64,000 nucleotides of DNA from Polytrichum commune (lineage: Eukaryota > Streptophyta > Polytrichopsida > Polytrichales > Polytrichaceae). Every line of letters begins with the position of its first letter. Position 1 is the stretch's first letter. Shown here piece after piece: positions 1 through 13,013 of the stretch. Location: positions 43,176,758 to 43,240,757 of the forward strand of contig OX485805.1 of the NCBI GenBank assembly GCA_950295325.1, written 5' to 3'. The notes under the pieces were generated by a model that saw nothing but the letters and a program-made list of their open reading frames with translations, searched no databases and was not told the DNA's origin. The translations under genes were made by a program, and so were the position numbers.

Positions 1-332
1 AAGGAAGAAGATCAAGAGGTGGGCGGCACCGAGAGGGAGAATCCAGTTCGGAGTCGGATTGAGGCACTCCCTCTTCTTCTGAGTTTGCAACCTTCTTGCA
101 TACGAAATGGGATTTAGGCAACACAATAGTGCATAGGGGAGAACTTAGTGTAGCACCATGCACACGATACGAAATACCGACACAATTTTGACATTTTGAT
201 TCCAAGTAGCACACAACATAGACATGGAAATGACAATGAGTGTGAAACCATATGTGTGTTGGAAATGGAAAACATCTTAGATGCCATCCACGATTAAAGC
301 GAATGTATTTTGTATCCACCTCGTTTTCAAAT

Positions 333-817
333 TCAATGCCAAATGTTGCAAGTATGAAACAATTTGGTTCCCATCTTCAATGCCACCACAAATTTCTTGG
401 CTAGTTTACATGAAGAAGAAGAATAATCCGAAAGTATGTGCACCTGTGGATGGAGATCCCGAATAGCGGAGCCCACTGCTGCCAGCCTCTCCCTGACAAC
501 ATCGAATGGGTTGGTCTGTGACATTGGGCGTACGCGTTGCGGCAAATTATTCAAACCCATATCGTCATCCCGAACCATAAACAAAAGCGAGCGCCCCAAT
601 TCATGCGCTTCCAACTCCAGTTCGGAGTCAAACCTGAGCATGAGAGCCTGAAGGTTGCTGCAGTCCTCTTCCAACTCCCACTTGCAGTACATCTCCACAA
701 GAGGTAGAAGTTGCATGCATGTAGTGCGGAGCAAATGATGGGAGGGAAGAGGCAACCCAGAATGTCGTCGCCACACAAGTTGCCCTTCGCAAACTTAGCC
801 ATTGCGGAGGCCCTCAA
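333..817 (-). pseudogene. Possible small decayed reading frame
   Basis: Two overlapping minus-strand frames could be one broken gene. The upstream one opens near 817 with a Met-rich start. The downstream one, ending at 333, encodes an acidic, leucine-rich stretch (around LELEAHELGRSL) followed by a region ending in a run of serines. A one-base shift near 660-720 would be needed to join them. I do not recognise the family. The composition is protein-like, but this could be chance. Confidence 0.2.
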
Positions 818-1184
818 AAGCTACACACAACATCGATTCATAGGAGCCCGGAAAAGAAGAAAGAACCAAAAACAACCACAAAAAAACAATTCAATGGAGA
901 AAAATCACGAACCCAATTTGGATTGCTGAAATTCATATTCGTGTTGGAACGAATGCGAATAGTATGCGTAGCAAAACAACTTGTACCCTTCCCAATAATC
1001 CTCCACTCTGCAAACATATATCGAAAAGATCACAAACCAAAAAATCGAACATGTTGACTTCACGGGGCACTTTCATAGCATGCAGACCCACAATCGAGTG
1101 AGACTGGACAACGGGTTTTTTTGGGTTGAGGTTTTGGCCACTGTGGTTTCCTAAACTGTGGTTGAGTCAAAACAACCTTTTGGA

Positions 1185-1365
1185 CAAGATCATGTCGGTG
1201 TCCAGGGAGATTTGTGGGCATAATAGGTGAAAATCCTAGTGTTTCCAGGTCCAACAGGTTACATGTTGTGATCTTTCGGATTTCTTTGTTAATTTGACGT
1301 ACATTCCATAGATTCCTCTTAAACTTATGGTAAGTTACCTGAAGTCTTGAACTTCAACCGGTTCA
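1185..1365. repeat. Dispersed repeat, copy 1
   Basis: The segment resembles two others in the window, at about 20,090-20,170 and 53,150-53,325. Shared landmarks are a 'cctagtgtttcca' core, then 'gttacatgttgtgatct'-like sequence, then 'cattccatagatt' and 'cttcaacc'. Copies are strongly diverged and have no visible ends, so they look like fragments of an old mobile element. Confidence 0.4.
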
Positions 1366-2529
1366 GCTGTGTGGACCGGTCAGTTCTCCCCGTACACTGG
1401 ACCATGTATTTGATGGAATGCACGTTTTGCGAATCTACACGTACTGTAGAAGGCTCTCAGTTCCAACGAAGAAATGTAAGTATTCTCCCCCTCAAACTTT
1501 TCCACGTTTCACTCGTACATTGGGTGATACGTAACTGAATTCCATGTAGAAACTATAGTCCGGCACTGATAAAGATGAAATAAGGAGCGCTCTACAGTAT
1601 GATTCTCGAATCTCAAATCAAATGTCATCTTTAATACGAATGTTTGTCATGGGGCATTTGTGGCTTCTTGCCTGCCAAGGTCATGGACCTAGTTGCTTCT
1701 GTTCTTGTTGCAACACATAAGGTATCACTCACAGGACCACCAAGGTTTTGTTGATGTAAATGTAACTGTGATGTCGTAATTTCAGAGTCCCTTGTTTGCC
1801 AAAGCTTGGTCAACAAGAACACAGATGAAATCGTAGAACGGGGAGAACCAACCACTAGCTACAGGTGAAACCAGTTGAGTTTGAGAAATAACCGGTCGAA
1901 TTTCCAGAATGCAGGAAAATTACTGATCATTTTAGAGGCGTCCATAGAATATACCTCAACTCAATAAAGAAAAACGGAAAGATGTCGACATGAAAACGGA
2001 AGGACTTGGAAACACAAAAATCTTGACTGATTATGTCCAAAAATCTTCCCAGCAAACCTCATGAAATGGCAAAAGTCATTTAGAGATGTCTACTCTTCAC
2101 ATTACTCAGGTCATAACTACATAGTTGCGACCAAATTGCTCGAGCTCCGTATCTACACACTCTACTTATGGGCTATTGACAGAATGGATTTGGGAAATTG
2201 TGGGCACTTCCAACTCCACAGACAACTTTTGGTCGAGGAAGTCTCATCTGGTAGCAAATGCGGATTATGAAAAGTATCACAATTCGAGTTTGGGAAGCAA
2301 ACATCATAACAGGTCCAAGTGAACACTCTCTTCATCTTCAAAGCACATGTGTTAACTATGTATTGAACCTAGAATGATGTCTGTATGTTGATCACATACT
2401 CCAACTTCATTGGTACACATGTAGTGTCCATCCTTGACTACAAACCTTACCTTACCATACACCACTCAAAGATTGGTATCCAATTAAGGAGGTTGACCAC
2501 ATAAATCCCACATACATTTCTTGTACAAT

Positions 2530-2557
2530 AACACTATATTCGTTAATTGGAGACTTT
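2530..2557 (+). repeat. Element A left terminal inverted repeat
   Basis: The repeat starts AACACTATATTCGTTA and continues into TTGGAGACTTT. It pairs with 19,785-19,812 with one mismatch over 28 bp. A GAGACTTT / AAGTCTC inverted pair lies just inside (2,550-2,567), and a similar arrangement is seen at the right ends of elements A and C. Confidence 0.82.
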
Positions 2558-3186
2558 GGAAAGTCTCAAAATAAATTGGACCCGTAGTTTCGGATGCGAA
2601 TATTGTGAACGTAGGGAACATGGGGAACAATGGCAACATAATGTTCGAAAGATCCATATGTGATGAATATATATGTTTCTAAATATAGTAATTATTTGGG
2701 GGATAATCAAAACTACGCCAACACAATATTCCAATGTCACAAATTCACAATTATTTTGTATTTTTGATTTTGTATTGAACAAAATTAACGAATCTATAAA
2801 TAGCCATCTGATTTTATATCTAGGGACTCTTGGATGCGTATCCCAAACATAACATCTTAGGCAATTGTGGGTGAATTGAACGGCACATCCCAAACGCAAC
2901 AATATTAAAATAATTTGACAGTGTGTATAAGAAATTGCAAATTAGCATTTGCAATATAATTATATAGTTTGGACTCCACATCCGTAAACACAAACATATA
3001 AAAAACATTTGATAGCGCATGTGAAGTTGGATTCCACATCCGTAAATCAATACAATCATGATATATAATTGTAATCTATAAAATTGCTATAAAATGTGTC
3101 TAATATAGTATTTGACCCCAATGTCATATATTTCATGAAAAACCAAGACACATTTCAAATAATTGTGGTCCAACCCTACGTCAATA

Positions 3187-6100
3187 TCATTCTCCATCTT
3201 CATCTTCAGCTTCATTTCCATTCTCGACATCGTTTTCTGCAGCAGCAATACGTGCCAAGTTGTCTTTGGCAAAATCTATATGTTTTTGGGGGATGGTCAT
3301 TGTCTCTGATTTGGAACCTTTGCGTGGTTTCCAAGCACAAAGTATGGTATCTGTGTTTATCCATATTGGTTCGTATGCTGAGTCCATTGTCCATTTGAAA
3401 CCTTTTTTGGTGTCCCACCCTAAATATGTGCGGAGCACATTTTGATCTTTGGTGCTAGGACGGCAATATTCCACCTCAATTTGATGAAAATTTGGGCTAG
3501 TTGGAACAAAATTTGGTGATGACAATGCTTTTACCAACCAAATCGGTTTAGGGTGCTCCTCATCTCCAGGACGTACGAGGATCATATACCCTTTGTAGCA
3601 ATCAACAGCCACACGAAATGATGGAGCCGGATGATTACGAGCTGGGCCAACATAATGGTCGTCCGCTGCGAACTCTTCACGGATGTCCCCATTGTCGAAG
3701 AACATGGCCTCAGATTCCACGATTGTCACTCGGCTTTGTGGCCAAAAACCTTGTGTCAAACATGAATGTGTTTCGACATCGGGTGCTAGCAATGCTTAGC
3801 GAATGCGATCCCAGTACGTAATCAATGGTTCGTGGGTATCCCGAACACGCCTTGTGATGTCTTCCTCGCACAATTCTTTCCAATATTGGATGAATCCGGA
3901 TATACCTTTGATGATTTCTGGTCCATTCCTCATGGGGTTGGGTTTGCAAGGCTTCGGCTCCCCATCAGGTAGCATACATTTGCCCTCTTCGTTTTGGCAC
4001 CATACGAGTATCCCTTCCTCTGGACCCCAATCCGGGGAAGTGCACAAAACTTTGAATTGCATGGCCGGCAAACCATCATCACGCATATAGAATCGGAATT
4101 GTTGAGCCTTGGTATGGCCCACTAAACGGTCACCTCCCTTAAGAATGAATGGTTCGATAAACGCTTTGAAATCGGGCACTTCTTCAATCAAATGCGGGAT
4201 GACTGGCACATTATCCAAATCCATGTATGATTTCATGAGAAGAGGAATCGTCGGAAAATCCTCCTCGTGCAACTTCATACTCCAACGTCCAAATGAAGCG
4301 TCAATGTCATCATGCGTGTGGCCAACCATCAAAAAAGACACAAACACTTCTTTGAAAATGCCCTTGGCTACGAGCAATGACCAAAAACAAAACACGTATC
4401 GACATTTGTTGTCTTTGGCACAATTGTCCAGTTGCACATGTAGAGTTGGAGGCAAAGGTTTAGCAAGAACGGTTTGTTCAGGCGGTTCTTGCAGTGACGA
4501 TAGACATACTTCTTTCCCCTCTAGCACAGCCTCATAAATCGGTGTTGTTCCACATCCAACAAAAAGAGCGCGAGAAGATGATGTTGGCGGACTCTCAAGA
4601 TCTCGTAGAAGTTTTGCAAAAGACCCTACGGTATGATTGGCGTCGCCTGGATAGAAATCCAAGCCATAATGTGCATACTTGACATCCACATGGCCATGTG
4701 CGATCATACCTGAATTAAGACATACAAATGAGAAGTACATTCCAATATCATTTATGATAAGGAAATTCAATTTTTCCGCAAGCAGGCCAAGAAAATGAAC
4801 AAACACTTACGGATGTACATCCGTAACTCTTAACGATGAGTATGTGGGTTTGCAAAAAAAATGTGAAAACCAACGAACCTGTGACAGATATTGGGAGCTT
4901 GAAATATCCATCTGTAGCCTTTATTTTCCGTGCATAACAAGGGCACGCAGTCTTCGCATGGTCCATTTTGTCATGAATGATTGTCAAAACCTCATTCGGC
5001 CTCATTATCGATAATGCGCGATTCTTGTAGTAGTCTTGACGGTGTGCCTCTTGGTTGTTGACATGCTCAATGTATTCCGTTGATGTCTATTGTACGACTC
5101 AGTCCCTATGGGATGTGCATCTCGAAGGCCCTTGTATTTCTCACAAGCAAACTTATCCCCAGGCCTCTTCGTAATGTACTCTGCAAATTGTTGATTCTTG
5201 ATCACACTCAATTTTGACAACGAAATCGGCCCACATCCAGCCTTTTCGCCAACCTCATTAACATCCATAAGTATGTTCTTCCATTTTGTCCCTGTAGGCA
5301 AAACCATCTGGACAACCTTTTCCCCCGACGGCAGAGTCCGTGTCTTGTGTGGCATCGCATCTGCTAATGGCATAATGATGGTTGATAGTGTTGCAGCTGC
5401 TTGGAGTGTTGCCTCCCTGGGCTTCTTTGTACCAGAGTTGCCATGGAACCGAGAACGCCGTCCTTGCAGCGAGTAGTTCCGGAACCTATAAAAATCTGCC
5501 TTTGAAACTGCATGTATAATGTACCATGCCGTGCAGCATACCTCTATATTTTCCAAGGTCACAACCTTACGACCTTCGGCATCAAAGTGCATGTTGCGAT
5601 GGACTTCAAGTTTCTTTGCAGATCACATCCGAAAGTCCGCAAGCCACATCTCTTGTCTCAAAGATTTGATTTTGTCACGGGGAAATAGTTGGCAACACAT
5701 TTTTGCACAACAATCCTTTGTTGCTACGGACCTAATAGATGTGTCTCCCAATGTTAGATCTCGACGACGTTGCGTGGGTTCACGGGGCACGCGAACGGAA
5801 TCATATTTACGCCGACCTTGTCTAGGACGCATTGTGGCGAACAAAGTCTTTTGTATTTCCTCAAAACGACGTGCATGATTCCACAAGCTGACACCATCGT
5901 GAAGAACACTTCGCAACGGCCATCGACGAAGAGAGAATCTCCAACCAGGAGGTACTTCCAATGGATGTAAGGAGTTCAAAATGCACACCCCAACATCTTC
6001 CTCCCCAAGGGGATTTGCATCAATACAGTCCATAGGATTTGAGTTCCTACAAACACCATTGGCCACGGGGACGCCGTATCCATTGACTATGACAACATCA

Positions 6101-6330
6101 AGATCAATCCATTGTTCCCGCGAATAACCCTCACATGTTGGTATGAAATCATCCTCTGCATTGGCGACACCAATTGTAGTTTCATGTTCCATGACACCTT
6201 CAAATTCGCTAGCATAGCTTGACGCTTCCGAAGAGAACTCGAATGCACTATCTCGGACGTTGGAATCCATAGTCACTACAAGTGACCCACATGAAGAGTA
6301 TGTCAAAATATCCCATTCAATAAATGTCAT
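3187..6330 (-). pseudogene. Decayed DUF7869-like putative transposase
   Basis: Two exons (6,330-4,879 and 4,709-3,187, intron 4,878-4,710 with GT-AG) encode about 1,000 residues if breaks are ignored. The N-terminal half has a Cys-rich stretch (CCAKMCC). The C-terminal half has the hallmark order D-K-M-D-H-A-K, then LDNCAKDNKCRY, then GHTHDDIDASF, which I recognise from the DUF7869 family and which resembles a DDE/D-type catalytic arrangement. Breaks are an in-frame TGA at 5,625-5,623, a one-base frameshift around 5,060-5,087, and an in-frame TAA at 3,795-3,793. Homologous-looking sequence continues in frame past both stops, so the gene was recently whole. It is divergent from the large gene of element A and lies inside the same inverted repeats, so it is the natural candidate transposase. 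That role is inference. Confidence 0.72.
4807..4826. repeat. A-type palindrome in the transposase-like gene's intron
   Basis: A perfect 20-bp palindrome whose half is TTACGGATGT lies inside the only intron of the DUF7869-like gene. It is a variant of the element A half-site TTTACGGACGC, so the two divergent genes of element A share one motif. Half-site remnants (catccgtaaa) also occur near 2,983 and 3,041. Confidence 0.7.
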
Positions 6331-6411
6331 GGATAGTCCTAACGCTTCTTGTCAATGAAACACAATGTCAACAATAGTGGATTTCATGGCCTGGAAACAA
6401 AGACACATTGG

Positions 6412-6893
6412 TATACGAACGCGCGTACGTATATCTCCATGTAACAACATTATCAGTGCAAGCACGCGCATACATATGTCTTTATTTGTTCATAGTCGGC
6501 GGAAAGGTCCAGACAACAAAAACATGACAGTTTTATGGGCGCGCACCCGTAAATCTCTTCGTGGTCAAAGAGGTCAATATCATGCGCAAATGTTTTCGCA
6601 AACTATACAACATAGATATACGGACGTGCGTCCGCAAACATCCGAATGTCAAAAGTCAGTGTTGTGCAAGACACACAGAGGTTTAGGAAACCAAGATGTC
6701 CAGGTGCCAGGTTCCTACTGTGTATTATGAATGTCAAAATATTATACTATGACACATAGGGTGATGTAAGCTTAGGGTTTAGGGATCTTATACCTCCATT
6801 GACCGTACAGTCTCAATGTAATATTCTATATGGCACATAGTGAAAAGTATGGAACCAAAGGTTTGCAGGTTTACGGATGCGCGTCCGTAAACC
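6412..6893. repeat. Scattered A-type palindromes upstream of the transposase-like gene
   Basis: Degenerate to good copies of the element A palindrome occur at about 6,412-6,433, 6,532-6,554, 6,618-6,639 and 6,868-6,893. They share the central GCGCG or GTGCG core and CCGTAAA arms. They lie between the start of the leftward gene and the 95-bp array, in the presumptive shared control region. Confidence 0.65.
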
Positions 6894-7050
6894 TCTCTGT
6901 ACCTCATTACTAGCACAAATAGGTTTAGGTTACTGGACGTGAGTCAGAAAATTTTCATGACAATACAGTCTCGTTGGTATACTATACATGGCAAGTGGTC
7001 ATGATGTCAGCTCAGGTGCAATACCGAACAATGGAACAAAAAGGTGCAAA

Positions 7051-7460
7051 AGTTTACGGACGCGCGTCCGTAAACCTCAATGTAGATGAAATAGGTCAAG
7101 TATAATTCTCACTGCAATAGATATCCAATCAAGCAAGAGGTTAAAGGTTTACGGACGCGCGTCCGTAAACCTTAATGTACATGAAATAGCTGAAGTATAA
7201 TTCTCACAACAATAGATATCCAATCAAGCAAGAGGTTTAAGGTTTACGGACGCGCGTTCGTAAACCTCAATGTAAATGAAATAACTCAAGTATAATTCTC
7301 ACAGAAATACATATCCAATCAAGCAAGAGGTTTAAGGTTTACGGACGCGCGTCTGTAAACCTCAATGTACATGAAATAGCTCAAGTGCAATTCTCACAGA
7401 AATAGATATCCAACCAAGCAAGAGGTTTAAGGTTTACGGACGCACGTCCGTAAACCTCCG
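7051..7460. repeat. 95-bp tandem array with one palindrome per unit
   Basis: Palindromes at 7,052, 7,146, 7,241, 7,336 and 7,431 lie almost exactly 95 bp apart. Each unit also contains 'gtataattctcac', 'tagatatccaa' and 'caagcaagagg'. Units differ by only a few substitutions, so the array expanded recently. The half-site is TTTACGGACGC followed by its reverse complement, with a few point mutations. Confidence 0.85.
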
Positions 7461-8670
7461 TGATTTGCGGCGCCATAATAGGACCATTTCACCAGGAATG
7501 ATACTTGCCATAAACAAAAATCAATCACTATAAGGATCCAGACAGTGCAATCCACATAAAAATTGGCTCCACTAATGGGTTTATGGCTTGGAATTTAGTG
7601 TTTAGGGTATAAAAGGTCCATTGCAATAGGATCTGTACCTGCATGAAATAAACATCCAGAACACTACAAGGGTCCAAGCAGCGCAACCCACATCTGAGAT
7701 GCAAAAAGAGTCCCTTGGTGGAGGGGTGTCCCCTTAAGTACTGATCGTTTCCCTTGGATCCGTTTTCCAACATAGGATTCTAGCCACCATCTACGTCCTA
7801 TAAATAAAAACCTAACATTACTACATTCCGTGTGCCAGCCTTACAATGGAATGTGTATTCATAGTGGACAACATGCATAGACGATGAGTCCACATAATGA
7901 CAAAGCAAAAGGCATCTACGTATTTATGGTGGACAACAAAGAAAATAGGCTAATAATATATGAGCATTGAACATTGTTGAGGGGTGGTTTATAATATTGA
8001 AGTACCTAATATTGAGAGGTCATTGTAGAACTAGGAGACAGAAAATTATAGTGTCGTGTGAAACATCAACCACAACAACAACAATAGTACATGGAGTATA
8101 AAAATACGTGTCATTCAAAATTAAACTAGCATCTATTTTATTGTTTTGCATACGATGTAATGATATTCACTCCAATATCATGTTATCTCCTCTCATCTAG
8201 CATTTAAACTAGTAATTACATTTGCCACCACCCTACCATCCAACCCGTTTAATTTACCCACTTTTACACACCTATACATAATTATATTAATACGTACACA
8301 AACTTTGAGCGCCTAGATGCCATGAAAATAGCACATCTATTGTCATAGGCACTATGGGTTGCTTTAAAATCAATATTCTCAATTTCCTCTCTTAACCTTA
8401 GGGCCCCCTTCAATACATCAACATTTATTTCAAAAAAAATAATACTAGCATTCTTAATGTACTATACGTGAGACAAAAAACAATTTTTAGTACCCCATGT
8501 ACATTATCTACAATATTGACTCAAACAATAGCAGTTGTTGTTCTAAGTAACATTATGAGCCCAACAAAGCATAATGGAGAGAAGGGGAGGGTAGGGTATC
8601 CAAATATTATAAAGGCAAGCAATTTTAAGTTGGTGACAGAAGGGGGATACTCTCATTAGTTCATACGTGG

Positions 8671-8729
8671 TACCCTAAATCCTAAACCCTAAACCCTAAA
8701 CACTATACCCTATACCCTATACCCTATAA
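8671..8729. repeat. Telomere-like (CCCTAAA)n tract, degenerate
   Basis: About three CCCTAAA units are followed by CCCTATA variants. This is the Arabidopsis-type plant telomere repeat, also used by mosses. Being internal and degenerate, it is an interstitial tract rather than a chromosome end. Confidence 0.75.
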
Positions 8730-9947
8730 CCGCCCACCCCTGAACAAACACAACGACATACGGTACGCATGGTTAACTGAATAACTCCCAATACATGTGT
8801 AGCCTTAAGTGGAAGTAATTCAAAACTATATGACTACCTTTAAATTTTGTAAAATAAAACCATAAACATTTCAAATGTGAAGCAAATTTAGGGGTAACCT
8901 TACCTTTCATTTTTTTAAATCTTTCTTTGGCTTTAAACCATTTGCTTTAAACATATACTTTTGATGAAAGGTTTTGAAGATCGTATATTGGTATTCTATA
9001 ATCGAGTCCTAAACACAACTCACCACCGAAAGAAAACTCCAAATATAAACAAGTTTGCTACTACTTATAAGCGATAATACAAGCTGAGGCCTATGTGTGG
9101 AAGGATTGGATGGATCCGAAAGGTTGTTTAATGTACAAGAGGGATGTACATTCAACACATACCCATGCATTTTGTTTTAATACAAGCTTAGACCTATGTG
9201 TGGAGGGATTGAATTAATCCGTAATGTTGTTTAAGGTATTACAAGCATATGAATTCTCCCCATATCTCGATGTTTCGGTTTTGTTAATTGCGTTTCACAA
9301 CTTATTGCAATAATTAAGGGATTCACAAGTATTTCTTGGCAAAGTTTCATGAGAATTTGTGGCCAATTGGTATATTGCCCCAATTGCATTTGAATCCCAC
9401 CTTTGAGAAGAAAAAGAATTCTTATACTGAAGTTAATCAACAAGACATCCTTTTATTGAATATTATTACTATTCTCGAAATATAGAGTCCCCTCCATAGC
9501 TCGGGGGGTGCACTGTACTAAACATGTACGAGTTATACGTGAGTGCACAGGAGGGGTATTGATTTGGACCTTGCCGTATTGCATATACATATGGTATACA
9601 TGTTATAATTTATAGTTACGTACATATATGGAAGGCCTTTAAAAAGTATAGAATAATTGTACTTGTATGGTATTGTTACTATACTATATATCATAAGTGT
9701 TCATATTGGATAAGTTTTCATAAGGTTTGGTTTGTTGGGAGAGTTTATAGGATGCGGAGGAAGTTTGGTAATCGTTGGGTGGAGTATAGGGATCCATTTG
9801 ACTTGATGGACCGTCCATCAAACGTGGAGATTGGTTTATGTTGGTATCAAAAGGGGCTAACAACAAGTGGACATATGATCTTATTGATCATTCCATGGTA
9901 GACTTAGAGACAATAATTGCATTTGTATACTTATGTTAATGACTCTC

Positions 9948-9963
9948 GGGGGGGGGGGGGGGG
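9948..9963 (+). repeat. 16-bp poly-G run
   Basis: An uninterrupted run of 16 G lies in otherwise AT-rich DNA. It may form a G-quadruplex and may be unreliable in assembly. Confidence 0.9.
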
Positions 9964-10896
9964 CAGTCATTGGTTGGAGTAGCAATATACGTGCAAACAA
10001 ATGATAGGGTATTTTAAAAACATGGGGGCAAAAAATTATAAATGGACTTAAGAGTAATATAGGGTATCAAAAATGGCACTGGACATCTTTAAAGTAGTAT
10101 AGGGTATGGAATAATTGGTAATTTGGAATTATAAGTAATGCAAGCCATTTTTCTATTAACCCAAAGTAGAAATTTATATAATGATAGCATGTGAAAAAAA
10201 TAAGAGAATTGAAAGTAATACCCCCCTATATCCTTATTTTTTTAACACACTGCCCCCCCGAGTAATGACTAATATATATGAATGGATGTTTTTTTGTGTA
10301 TACATATTGTCGCTTGTATATTTATTGTTGCAATTGTATGTGTATTACTTCATTTCACAAAAAATCACTTGTATATATTAGGGGGTTTTTAGAGTATGCA
10401 GTGAACGCACGTGATTCTAGGTTTTAATGAAAGGTGCTCCCCCACTCTCCATAGAGGCCACACTAGAAATTGTAGTTAGTTTCTCTCATTGTTTGGAGTT
10501 CCAAAATGATATTATTATTATTATTGATGTCATTTAATTTTTGACAATGACATAATAATTTACTCAACCTCACACCCTAATATAATTTCCTAAAATAATG
10601 AATACTTTCTAGAGCTCGTATGAATATTTCACTCATTATCAAAAGTGAAGAGAAGAGGCAACGAGATGGCTCATTTTATATTTAGAGTGACATTTAGTGT
10701 GACTTTTAACTTGCCTTAGCATAAACATAAGATGTTATTATGACATAATATGATAATAAAATCACCAAACTAAGTATAAATTAAACCCCTATTTCAATAC
10801 CAAATATAGACCAGTAGGGTGATGCCACGTAAGGGTATAGGCCGGCGATTGGGCGCGACGTTTGGGGTAGGGACACGTGGAGGCACGCCATTGTTT

Positions 10897-11449
10897 TAGG
10901 GTTCCAAGTACTCCAGCACCCTTTCGCCCTCGCTCTTCGTGCTTTTCCTTCCTTCTCTATCATATCTTCCTTCCGTTCCTTCTACTGTTGCTCTTGCTTC
11001 TCTTGCTTTAGGGTTATAGGGTTTCAAAGTACACCAGCTCCCTTTTGCCCTCCTCTTCGTGCTTTTGCTTCCTTCTCTTGCAACTCTTGTTTCTCTTGTT
11101 TCTCTTGTTTCTCTTGCTCATCTGCTCTTGCTTCTCTTGCTCATTTGCTCATCTTCTCTTGCTCATCTGCTCTTGCTCATCTTCTCTTGCTCATCTTCTC
11201 TTGCTCATCTACTCTTCTTCTCTTGCTCATCTTCTCTTGCTCAACTTCTCATCTTCTCTTGCTCATCTGCTCATCTTCTTTTGCTTCTTTTGCTTCTCTT
11301 CGCTTTCTTCTCTTGTTTCTCTTGCTTCTTACCCTTATCTTCACTTTCTTCTCTCTCTTCTCTTGCTTCCCTTGCTGGTCTTGCTTCTCTTTCCTCACAA
11401 TGCAAAACTCATTCTTATTGGTCAATTGCTGACGCGCGTCAGAGCTAGA
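10897..11449 (+). promoter_or_regulatory. CT-rich leader (putative 5' UTR exon) of the element A large gene
   Basis: A duplicated segment (about 10,897-10,957 and 11,021-11,078, with 'gtgctttt' and 'ccttccttctc') leads into a long CTTGCTCAT-rich pyrimidine tract. A small palindrome CTGACGCGCGTCAG at 11,429-11,442, a short form of the element A motif, precedes a good donor at 11,450 (GTAAGTTC). Copy B has a similar CT-rich leader before its first donor. Long Leu/Ser frames here are by-products of the repeat. Confidence 0.5.
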
Positions 11450-11831
11450 GTAAGTTCTCCTTGTTTGCTGCTCATTTGCTTATTAGCTCATTAGCTCATT
11501 AGTAAGTTTTGCTTGCTGCTTGCTTGCTGCTCATTAGATCATTAGGATGCTCATTGTTGCTTGCTACTGCTCATTAGGTTGTTTTCAGTTGTTGATCTCA
11601 GTTGTTGCAAGGGTAATTAGTGTTTCAGATGTTGCTCATTAGGGTTTCAGTTGTAGCTTCACCATGTAGTTCATTATATTTTTTGCATACAAATCAATAG
11701 TTTCCTTTCACTTGTGTTGCATGAATCTGATTTATGAGCAACTTTTTTTGAGTAGTTCTCAATGTTGAATCATGCATGTGCACATTGAATTACTAGAGGT
11801 TTCTGACCTCAATTTTATTGTTCATTTGCAG

Positions 11832-12174
11832 TTGGTATTAGCTGCAGCAGGAGCAGCTAGTTGTGGTTTAGGAGCAAACACTCTAGAAAGGTAAGTTTTT
11901 TAGAACATTGCAATTGCATTTTGTATGATTGCAATTTTGGGTTGTTGTGGTTTAGGGCTTAAGGTTAGCATGACAGAATGTGAGATTCCAGTTTCAAGGA
12001 ATTCTGAATTTGTTTAGTACTTTGTCTATGGCTACATTCTAAGAATCATTTAGTTATGGACATGTCAGTGTTCTGAAAGTGCCTTATGTTGTCAATCTGC
12101 AGTGCAGTGTTTGCTATTGCAGTGAAGTAAGATTGCATTCTTATTTGGAGGGCAAAACCATATTGGACGACAAG
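11832..12174 (+). promoter_or_regulatory. Putative non-coding leader exons 2 and 3, element A gene
   Basis: Two short segments have clean splice signals on both sides: 11,832-11,890 (after TTTGCAG, before GTAAGTTT) and 12,103-12,174 (after CTGCAG, before GTAAAGTC). They would join the CT-rich leader to the first coding exon at 13,014. The intron from 12,175 to 13,013 contains the 135-bp palindrome array. Confidence 0.4.
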
Positions 12175-12235
12175 GTAAAGTCCCGAAAAACACGGAGCAT
12201 TAATGAAAACATTGGAATACGCAAACATTACAATA

Positions 12236-12730
12236 GCCTTTATAATCCTCAAAGTTTACGGACGCGCGTCCGTAAACTTTGTGGATCTTTGTGTAGGTGA
12301 GAGACAAGCCTTTCAAACAACATATTACGCAAACGAAGCCAAATATTGTAATATTAGGCATATTAAAATAGCCTTTATAATACTCAAAGTTTACGGACGC
12401 GCGTCCGTAAACTTTGTGGATCTTTGTGTAGGTGAGAAACAAGACTCTCAAACCGCATATTACGCAAACGAAGCCAAATATTGTAATATTAGGCATATTA
12501 AAATAACCTTTATAATACTCAAAGTTTACGGACGCGCGTCCGTAAACTTTGTGGATCTTTGGGTAGGTGAGAGACAAGCCTCTCAAACAATATATTACGC
12601 AAACGAAGCCAAATATTGTAATATTAGGCATATTAAAATAGCCTTTATAATACTCAAAGTTTACGGACGCGCGTCCGTAAACTTTGTGGATCTTTGTGTA
12701 GGTGAGAAACAAGACTCTCAAAAATATATG
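12236..12730. repeat. 135-bp tandem array, four perfect 30-bp palindromes
   Basis: Perfect palindromes lie at 12,251-12,280, 12,386-12,415, 12,521-12,550 and 12,656-12,685, exactly 135 bp apart. Each extends the element A half-site by AAAG at the outer end. Units are nearly identical. Because 135 is divisible by three, both strands stay open, which creates false reading frames. The array is in the intron directly upstream of the start codon. Two more copies follow at 12,811-12,836 and 12,935-12,960 (degenerate). Confidence 0.9.
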
Positions 12731-13013
12731 TAGGTGAGAAACAAGACTCTCAAAAAAATATTAACCGTAACTTGAATACATTGATATTTACCACCATACT
12801 ATCTTTGCGAAGTTTACGGACGCGCGTCCGTAACTTATAGAGATATTTGAGTATATAATATACGCGTTATGCGTATTTGGAAGAAATGTATCTTTTCATT
12901 TGGATCCAAAAATGTAATTGAGACAATTTGGAAAACTTTACGAACGCGCATTCGTAAAGTATGATCTATATCTTTTGCCAAGAATTCTAACTTATCTATC
13001 TTATCATTTGCAG

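Larger units (their letters stand above)
1..2525. other. Left flank of element A, no confident gene
   Basis: This stretch is AT-rich and carries no long conserved reading frame. It holds one copy of a dispersed repeat (about 1,185-1,365) and a weak minus-strand open region near 333-817, both listed separately. Nothing else in it resembles a known gene, RNA or transposon end. The CAAT at 2,526-2,529 is the left target duplication of element A. Confidence 0.5.
7461..10885. other. Gene-poor interior of element A
   Basis: No conserved reading frame is visible over about 3.4 kb. The stretch is AT-rich and contains the telomere-like tract at 8,671-8,729 and the G-run at 9,948-9,963. It separates the two divergent transcription units of element A. 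It may include older nested insertions, but I could not find paired ends. Confidence 0.5.

Noticed and set aside
11045-11494. Leu/Ser-rich frames in three phases
   Set aside because: Low-complexity CTTGCTCAT-type DNA is open in all three frames. It fits a CT-rich leader better than a protein.
12200-12733. Open frames on both strands across the 135-bp array
   Set aside because: They arise because the palindromic unit is 135 bp and lacks stops in some frames. The array lies in an intron before the start codon.
12811-12960. Palindromes as transcription terminators
   Set aside because: They occur in many introns and inside coding exons, and no U-tract follows them, so hairpin terminators do not explain them in a plant nucleus.
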